Position numbers and translations under genes: made by a program. Of a stretch of 64,000 nt of DNA, positions 58,283-64,000 are shown piece by piece. The DNA comes from Rhizophagus irregularis (lineage: Eukaryota; Glomeromycota; Glomeromycetes; Glomerales; Glomeraceae). The number at the start of each line of letters is the position of its first letter. Position 1 is the stretch's first letter. Location: contig NC_089429.1 of assembly GCF_026210795.1 (NCBI RefSeq), forward strand, positions 2,046,001-2,110,000, given 5' to 3'. Under the pieces are notes generated by a model. The model made no database searches and was not told the origin of the DNA. It saw only the letters and a list, made by a program, of their open reading frames with translations.

Positions 58283-58785
58283 GATATTGTCGATACTGTT
58301 AGCGCAATATTGCGATTGAAAAGAAATAAAATCCTTTTAACTCCATAATGTCCGTATTCGTTTCATTTTCCACATCTGCTATTTCTTCTCTAGTTTCTCG
58401 ATTGATTGTACCCTTATTTCACTTTATTTTATATTGAATACCTTCGAGTAATTTTTGAATTTATGAATTGTACAATTGTACAATCGTTATTTTCGTTCGT
58501 TTCTCTCTTTTCTATCTTCTCTTTTGCATAATGCAAGGTCGCCTCGTCCTTGAAACATAAAAACATTCTATCTATTGTAATGATTTAATAAAACTATATA
58601 TTTTTGTGAAAATTTTACTATTACGTTTCGAATCAGCTCTAACGTTCTTTATACTCGGCATTTTTGATCACATGTTTTATTGTTGGTGTAACCCGATCAG
58701 CAAATCAATCAATCAATTCACTCCACTCCGCCACAATGCATATAGGCGCTGTGAAACAAAAATAGCCATTTGCTTACATGCATCA
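58283..58785. other. AT-rich, no gene seen
   Basis: No coding sequence or repeat of note, apart from CAATCAATCAATTCACTCCA near 58708. Confidence 0.4.
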
Positions 58786-58995
58786 CCCCCAACTTCTGGC
58801 GCAACATATCATTTAAAAGAGCAGTAAAAGGCTTATGCATATTCTTATGCTTCGACCCAACATATCATTATTCTCGACCTAACATATCATTTAAAAGAGC
58901 AGTAAAAGGCATATTCTTATGCATATTCTTATGCTTCGACCCAACATATCATTATGCTCGACCCAACATATCATTTAAAAGAGCAGTAAAAGGAG
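58786..58995. repeat. Tandem repeat, about 66-bp unit, three copies
   Basis: AACATATCATTTAAAAGAGC then AGTAAAAGG occurs at about 58804, 58880 and 58968, separated by ATTCTTATGCTTCGACCC strings. It lies just upstream of the gene at 59076. Confidence 0.75.
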
Positions 58996-59075
58996 CTTCG
59001 GTGACTTTTAATTGTTTACTGTATTCATATTGTATATCTTATATATCAATACGTTTTTCTCTAATAGTTTTTATA

Positions 59076-61133
59076 ATGTCATGTTTAGTAACAGCTAAGG
59101 TTGAAAAACTTTTACTAGAAGGACCTCTTGATGCTATATGTTCTGCTACCGTTATATACCAGACAATGAACAGAAATGACTTACTTCCATATGAAGAAGT
59201 TATAAAAATAGTAGAAAGTGCGGTTAAATCATCATTAGAAAGAATAAGAGATTTCCAACGAAAAGAAAGTGTGATGGAGGTTTTAACGGAGGTTAGTAAT
59301 AATAGGCGCATTAATATTTGTTATTGTGCAAATTGATGAATTTACGGCAGTGTAATGTGTTATAGTAGTTTTGGTTGTCACTGCTGAAGGTTGGGGGATG
59401 CCGGCCCAGAAGAGCGATGTTGTTAGGAACAAATCCTTTAGATGTCGAGGGTTTCTGCTCTCCTCTAGCTGTGCGTGACTATCTTAGCTATTACATGATT
59501 GTGCACGTGCAGCAAAATTTAATATTCATAAAATTAATGTGGTCACTAACTTATATTATATCGATATTTGCTAATTAACTGTCGTAGATGAAAAGCGGAT
59601 ATAAAAGCATATTAGGATTAAATAAGATCAAGGTGTTGGATACGGTACAGTATTTCTTAATATATATATATATATGGATTGGAAAATCTTATCACGATCT
59701 AATCAATCATAATTTCAGAATAAGGAATCAACGCCAGATACTACGGAGGAAGAAATAAAGAAAAATATTGAGATGTTAAATGAAAAGCTTAAAGTATGTG
59801 TTTTTCTATTTTTTATAATCATACGTACCAATACTTATAAAGGTATTCTCTATATAGCATCCTTTGGGTGATGATGATGGGCCTCTCTATAGCGCCCTTA
59901 AGAAAACAGTTGAGAATATCGTTCTTTCAGATCTTACGTGGCGAGATCCTGTAGCAAACATGGTTCTAAGCGATAACTCGTATATAGTAACAGGATTACA
60001 TCGCAAATTAAAACCAATCTTTATGGTGAGAAGCAATTTAGTGTTATTGGATGAATTGCATTCATATACTCATTCTTTTTCATTATAACAACAGGAACCA
60101 TGCAATAAAATGAAATGTACTCCCCCCAAATTAGTTGTAAAAAAATGTGAGGATTTCTTAGAAAATTTTGAAGTATTGTCTACTCATAAAATCGTGGAAA
60201 ATGCCAAACACGATAATAAATGGAAAGAAGATGATTCTGATCTATTAAAAATAACAGGTCGAATTTTAGATGTACTGTAAGTTTTTCAATAATAACTTCA
60301 TTATATAAATAGTAATTGTATGATAACATTTTCCGATATTTATTTTACCTAGTGGCGAAATATGGAGTAGTCCAATTTATGCGACAAGTACTTCCCGTAA
60401 TAAACAGAGCGAAGGAACTTATATTACCGATGTTATAGTCCCTTTACTTCGTGCAAGCCTGGCGAACCTACCAAATGGTTATATCTGTACAAGCATGTAA
60501 GTAGTCACGTGATTACTATTTTAACCATGGCTCAGATACTTAGTGTGTATTTTTATCAAATTTCAGTGCAGAACGTCAGAGTATTGCAAGCAAGATTCGA
60601 AAAAATAAAGGGATCGATGGAGAACGAATCGGTAAAAAACCCGATATTATAGGAATAATGAAGCAAGACACAAATGATATCGAGTTGATTTATGTTGAAA
60701 GCTCTCGCATTACATGTAGCGAAAAAAAAAAGATGATGATGATGTAAAATTGTGGAGAGAAATGATAGATGGGACAAGTGCTATAAACGCATTATGTAAA
60801 CCGGCCGGTAATGAATTTGGAGTTGTTGGTATTCAAATTGCTGGTTTAGATATGTGATTAAATGTTTTGGTAAAGGATCTAGGTGGTATACCACGATATT
60901 TCCATCTTGATCATGCTGAAATCCCAATATCGCCACATTTAACAAACACTAAATCCCTTATATGTGTTTTATTGAACCTAAGGAACATTATGATTGTAAA
61001 TAAAAGTTTAATAACGCAGGCGTTATTAGAAAACCCACCTCGTAATACTAGTCAAAGTACTACTGTCAGTACACCAGATAATTCCATGTATTATAATAGT
61101 AATTTCATGTATTATAATAGTAATAATAACTAG
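59076..61133 (+). pseudogene. Six-exon lineage-specific gene, possibly nuclease-like, with late frame breaks
   Basis: Exons: 59076-59291, 59719-59793, 59858-60025, 60095-60276, 60353-60496 and 60567 onward. All introns are GT-AG and the phases join correctly. Exon 1 starts MSCLVTAKVEKLLLEGPL; exon 4 reads LVVKKCEDFLENFEVLSTHK; exon 6 contains GKKPDIIGIMKQDTNDIEL, then IYVESSRITC, then a KLWREMIDGTS segment. A PD...E-x-S pattern before LW resembles PD-(D/E)XK nuclease-like families, but the catalytic Lys is not evident. In exon 6 a run of ten A near 60721-60730 throws the frame (a one-base indel is needed). A TGA at about 60855 precedes an open tail to 61133 with a duplicated MYYNSN end. Whether it is functional is doubtful. 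Confidence 0.6.
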
Positions 61134-61690
61134 TATTAAACCTTAATTAATAAATGAAAATCACATTACATACAATGCTGGTATATATGAAATGAGTAAA
61201 AAAGTCTCAATAAACTTCCTTTTAGGTTTTTTTTTCGTTTTATTTCTTTTAGAATAAAATACACTAAGCCATCGTGTCCTGATGTCAAATGTTTGATTGA
61301 CGTCGAATCAACGCTCGTCCGATGTCATCTCGATTCGCATAATGTTTGTGTAATGTCAAATAGACACCTGTTCGATGTCATTTCGATGTTTACTTAATGT
61401 ACACAAGGCAGGAAAAATAAACATTTTTCGACATTAACTTAATATTGAAACAATGTAAGTGTGATGTTATTATTCGATGTCTATTCGTTTACTAATCGTA
61501 GTTATTCAATGTCGAATCGATATCACTACGATTAATAAACGAATAGACATCGAATCAACGTATTTAAGTTCAACTTAAAGATGTCGAATCGATTTTCATC
61601 ACGACATCATGGTGACGTCTGATCAATATAGAATCGACATTGATTTTATATCGACCGTAACTCTAACTGAAATTTCTGTAAAGTAATTTA
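61134..61690. other. GATGTC/GACATC repeat region
   Basis: There is no gene. CGATGTC and its complement GACATCG occur many times, in both orientations, within 450 bases. A strong hairpin lies inside (separate entry). This looks like the body or end of a non-autonomous inverted-repeat transposon. Confidence 0.5.
61472..61555. repeat. Inverted repeat with 30-bp arms
   Basis: The left arm at 61472-61501 begins ATTCGATGTCTATTCGTTTA. The right arm at 61526-61555 is its reverse complement with one mismatch. The loop is 24 bases. Confidence 0.85.
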
Positions 61691-62560
61691 CTAAGGTTTT
61701 AATTTAAAGATTAAGCGGTATCAAGAAAAATTCGCGCGAACTTTTCTTGCCATTGTTCAAAGTATATCATTGTTTTTTTTAAAGCAATTGATTAAACAAT
61801 GGCAAGAAAAGTTCGCTCGAACTTTTCTTGCCATTGTTCAAAGTAGCATTTTTTTTTTTAAAGCAATTGATTAAACAATGGCAAGAAAAATTCGCGCGAA
61901 CTTTTCTTGCTATTGTTCGAAGCATACCATTGTTTTTTTTTAAAGCAATTGATTAAACAATGGCAAGAAAAATTCGCTCGAACTTTTCTTGCTATTGTTC
62001 GAAGCATACCATTGTTTTTTTTTAAAGCAATCGATTAAACAATGACAAGAAAAATTCGCGCGAACTTTTCTTGCTATTGTTCAAAGTATATCATTGTTTT
62101 TTTAAAGCAATTGATTAAACAATGGCAAGAAAAATTCGCTCGAACTTTTTTTGCTATTGTTCGAAGCATACCATTGTTTTTTAAAGCAATTGATTAAACA
62201 ATAGCAAGTAAAATTCGCGCGAACTTTTCTTGCTATTATTCGAAGTATATCATTGTTTATTTAAAGCAATCAATTAAACAATGGCAAGAAAAATTCGCTC
62301 AAACTTTTCTTATTGCTATTATTCAAAGTATACCATTGTTTTTTTTTTTTAAAGCAATTGATTAAACAATGGCAAGAAAAATTCGCACGAACTTTTCTTG
62401 GATTGTTCAAAGTATACCATTGTTTTTTTCAAAGCAATCGATTAAACAATGACAAGAAAAGTTCGCGAATTTTCTTGATACTGCTTAAAAATTAAAAAAA
62501 TTAAGCAGTACCAAGGAAAATTCGCGAACTTTTCTTGTCATTGTTTAATTTATCGATCAT
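61690..62560. repeat. Palindromic minisatellite array 3
   Basis: About ten units of the CAATGGCAAGAAAA / TTTTCTTGCCATTG family. The first and last units show the variant left arm AAGCAGTATCAAG or AAGCAGTACCAAG seen in array 2. Central bases vary (TTCGCGCGAA, TTCGCTCGAA). Confidence 0.85.
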
Positions 62561-63560
62561 GCTTTCAACTATACAGTTAAAAAGTTAAACTGTTAAAGTT
62601 GAGCGGTATCTTAACAATCGTAATTATCGGACTTAGAACTTTTTAATCATATTTCTGATCAAATTATGCACATTTGTGGTTATTGTATAGATTATTGTAT
62701 AGGACTATAGGCTATTTACCGTCTCTTTCTGGGTTAATTAAATCTATAATGTAAGAACAAAATTATTGGCTGATCAGTGTTGATTACCACGTGAAAATTA
62801 GCCAATAGATGATTGCAGATCATTCGTTTTTGTAACGTGAATAATATAAGTTTGAAAAATACAAACTCTTTCTTTTATTTTGTTTTTACTTTTTTAGTTA
62901 TTATTATCTCAGATATTACATTTATTTGTTTCTTTTTATCATTGCTTTTTTACTCAAGTTATTATTATTTCAGATATTACATTTATTTGTTTTATTTTTA
63001 TTATTTAAGAAGAATTGTGAAGTTATAATAGTTTTTTATATTGGTTAACTTTCAGTTATTACTAATTATTTATTTTGACTTCTTGAACTTTTCTAATATA
63101 GACATGTTTATATACTTAATAAAGTAGGTACAGTCATTTATTTTCTTTTCTTTTTTTTGTCTTTATTTATCCTTTTCTTTTATTACTACTAGTTTTGTCT
63201 TCTTTTAATCATTACTAATTTTATTTTACTAATTTTATCTTTTTATTACTACTAATTGTATCTCCTTTTTATTGCTACTAATTTTATCGCTACTAATCTA
63301 ATCTTTAATAATTTCATTTTTTTGTTACTACTAATTCATCTTTAATTACTACTAACTACATCTTTTTATTACTACTAATTTCATCTTTTATTAATTTTTT
63401 ATTACTACTAATTTTATTTTTTTATCTTTTTTATCACTATTAAAATTGTACCTTCTAACTTTTCTATATCTGATTATAGTATTTTTAATTTAATAATAAA
63501 ATTTAATAATTATAATGACAAATTTTCATGTTAAATATATAAATATATAAATATATATTA
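62561..63560. other. Very AT-rich region with degenerate TACTACTAATTT repeat
   Basis: From about 63180 to 63430 the string TTATTACTACTAATTTTATC recurs with variation. Elsewhere TTATTATTTCAGATATTACA repeats near 62905 and 62965. No gene is seen. Confidence 0.55.
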
Positions 63561-63574
63561 TATATAAAAATACC

Positions 63575-64000
63575 GTAGTAATAATACATACGTTGTACAC
63601 TGAGACATAATACTGTTCGCAAATAACCACCAGTGTAAAACATACGTTATTCGCAAATAACAACAAGTATAAAACATACGTTATAAGCTGAGGTATAATA
63701 CTGTTCGCAAATAATAACAAGTATAAAACATACGCTATAAACTGAGGCATCATGCTGTTCGCAAATAACAACAAGTATAAAACGTACGTTATAAACTGAG
63801 GCATAATACTGTTCGCAAATAACCACCAGTGTAAAACATACGCTATAAACTGAGGCATCATGCTGTTCGCAAATAACAACAAGTATAAAACGTACGTTAT
63901 AAACTGAGACATAATACTGTTCGCAAATAACCATCATGCTGTTTGTAAATAACCACCAGTATAAAACATACGTTATAAGCTGAGGTATAATACTGTTCGC
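63575..64000. repeat. 54-bp minisatellite, about seven copies, running off the window
   Basis: The unit contains CTGTTCGCAAATAACAACAA, then GTATAAAACATACGTTATAA, then ACTGAGGCATAATA. Reverse-strand frames read an 18-residue repeat only because the unit is a multiple of three. The same strings occur next to both Polinton ends and at 52272. Confidence 0.85.

Noticed and set aside
63526-63937. Reverse-strand frames with an 18-residue hydrophobic repeat as a membrane protein
   Set aside because: The 54-bp DNA unit is a multiple of three, so overlapping frames all stay open. There is no unique sequence or start context.
1-64000. tRNA and rRNA genes
   Set aside because: I looked for cloverleaf-like TTCGANNC with matching arms and for conserved rRNA strings and saw none that stood up. 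The TTCGA strings in the arrays and minisatellites lack the surrounding arms.

Overview
The window looks like nuclear DNA of a fungus, most likely an arbuscular mycorrhizal fungus of the Rhizophagus (Glomus) type. This is inferred from the very AT-rich, repeat-dense background, the many small GT-AG introns, the decayed CACTA- and hAT-like transposases, a Tad/I-type LINE with RNase H, and Polinton (Maverick) elements. No host housekeeping gene, rRNA or tRNA was found, so the species call is an inference.

Left 40 kb: two Polinton-like DNA transposons lie head to tail. Element B (16512-39750) is complete. It has about 0.5-kb terminal inverted repeats, a 5-bp (possibly 6-bp) target duplication (ATATT) and about 15 kb of its own DNA, interrupted by an 8.2-kb LINE. 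Its genes, left to right, are: SF3 helicase, protein-primed-type PolB, a zinc/IQ-like protein, an unknown protein, an F-box-like protein, [LINE], a two-cysteine-adaptor-like protein, an unknown protein, an A32/FtsK-like packaging ATPase (-), a coiled-coil protein, a retrotransposon-type Gag, a retropepsin-like protease reached by frameshifting, an rve integrase with chromodomain (-), a DUF5679-like zinc protein and an acidic terminal protein (-). Element A (1-16280) is the right part of a second copy, colinear with B from the LINE to the right TIR. Both copies carry the LINE at the same place.

The unusual feature is the gene content. Replication, packaging-ATPase and integration genes are those of a Polinton, but I see no double jelly-roll capsid, penton or adenain-type protease. 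In that position is a coiled-coil/Gag/aspartic-protease module of retrotransposon type, with a classic -1 slippery heptamer (A AAA AAG) at the Gag stop in element A. The TIRs hold three clusters of 9-bp motifs. In element A nearly every copy has changed together (GTAAC core to GGGAC), and the N-terminal half of the adjacent terminal gene has changed completely. Most Polinton genes are preceded by a TTGAAGAT-like box and followed by a T-run. Both copies carry disabling lesions: nonsense codons in B ATPase and B integrase, a nonsense codon in A protease, and frameshifts in A integrase and A DUF5679-like gene.

Right 24 kb (39756-64000): AT-rich accessory DNA. It contains several minisatellites, three arrays of an 80-90 bp palindromic unit, an hAT-like transposase remnant, a CACTA/Plavaka-type transposase pseudogene with introns (-), a 244-bp MITE with an 8-bp target duplication, and several spliced or broken genes of lineage-specific, unrecognised families. 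The best resolved is a six-exon gene at 59076-61133.
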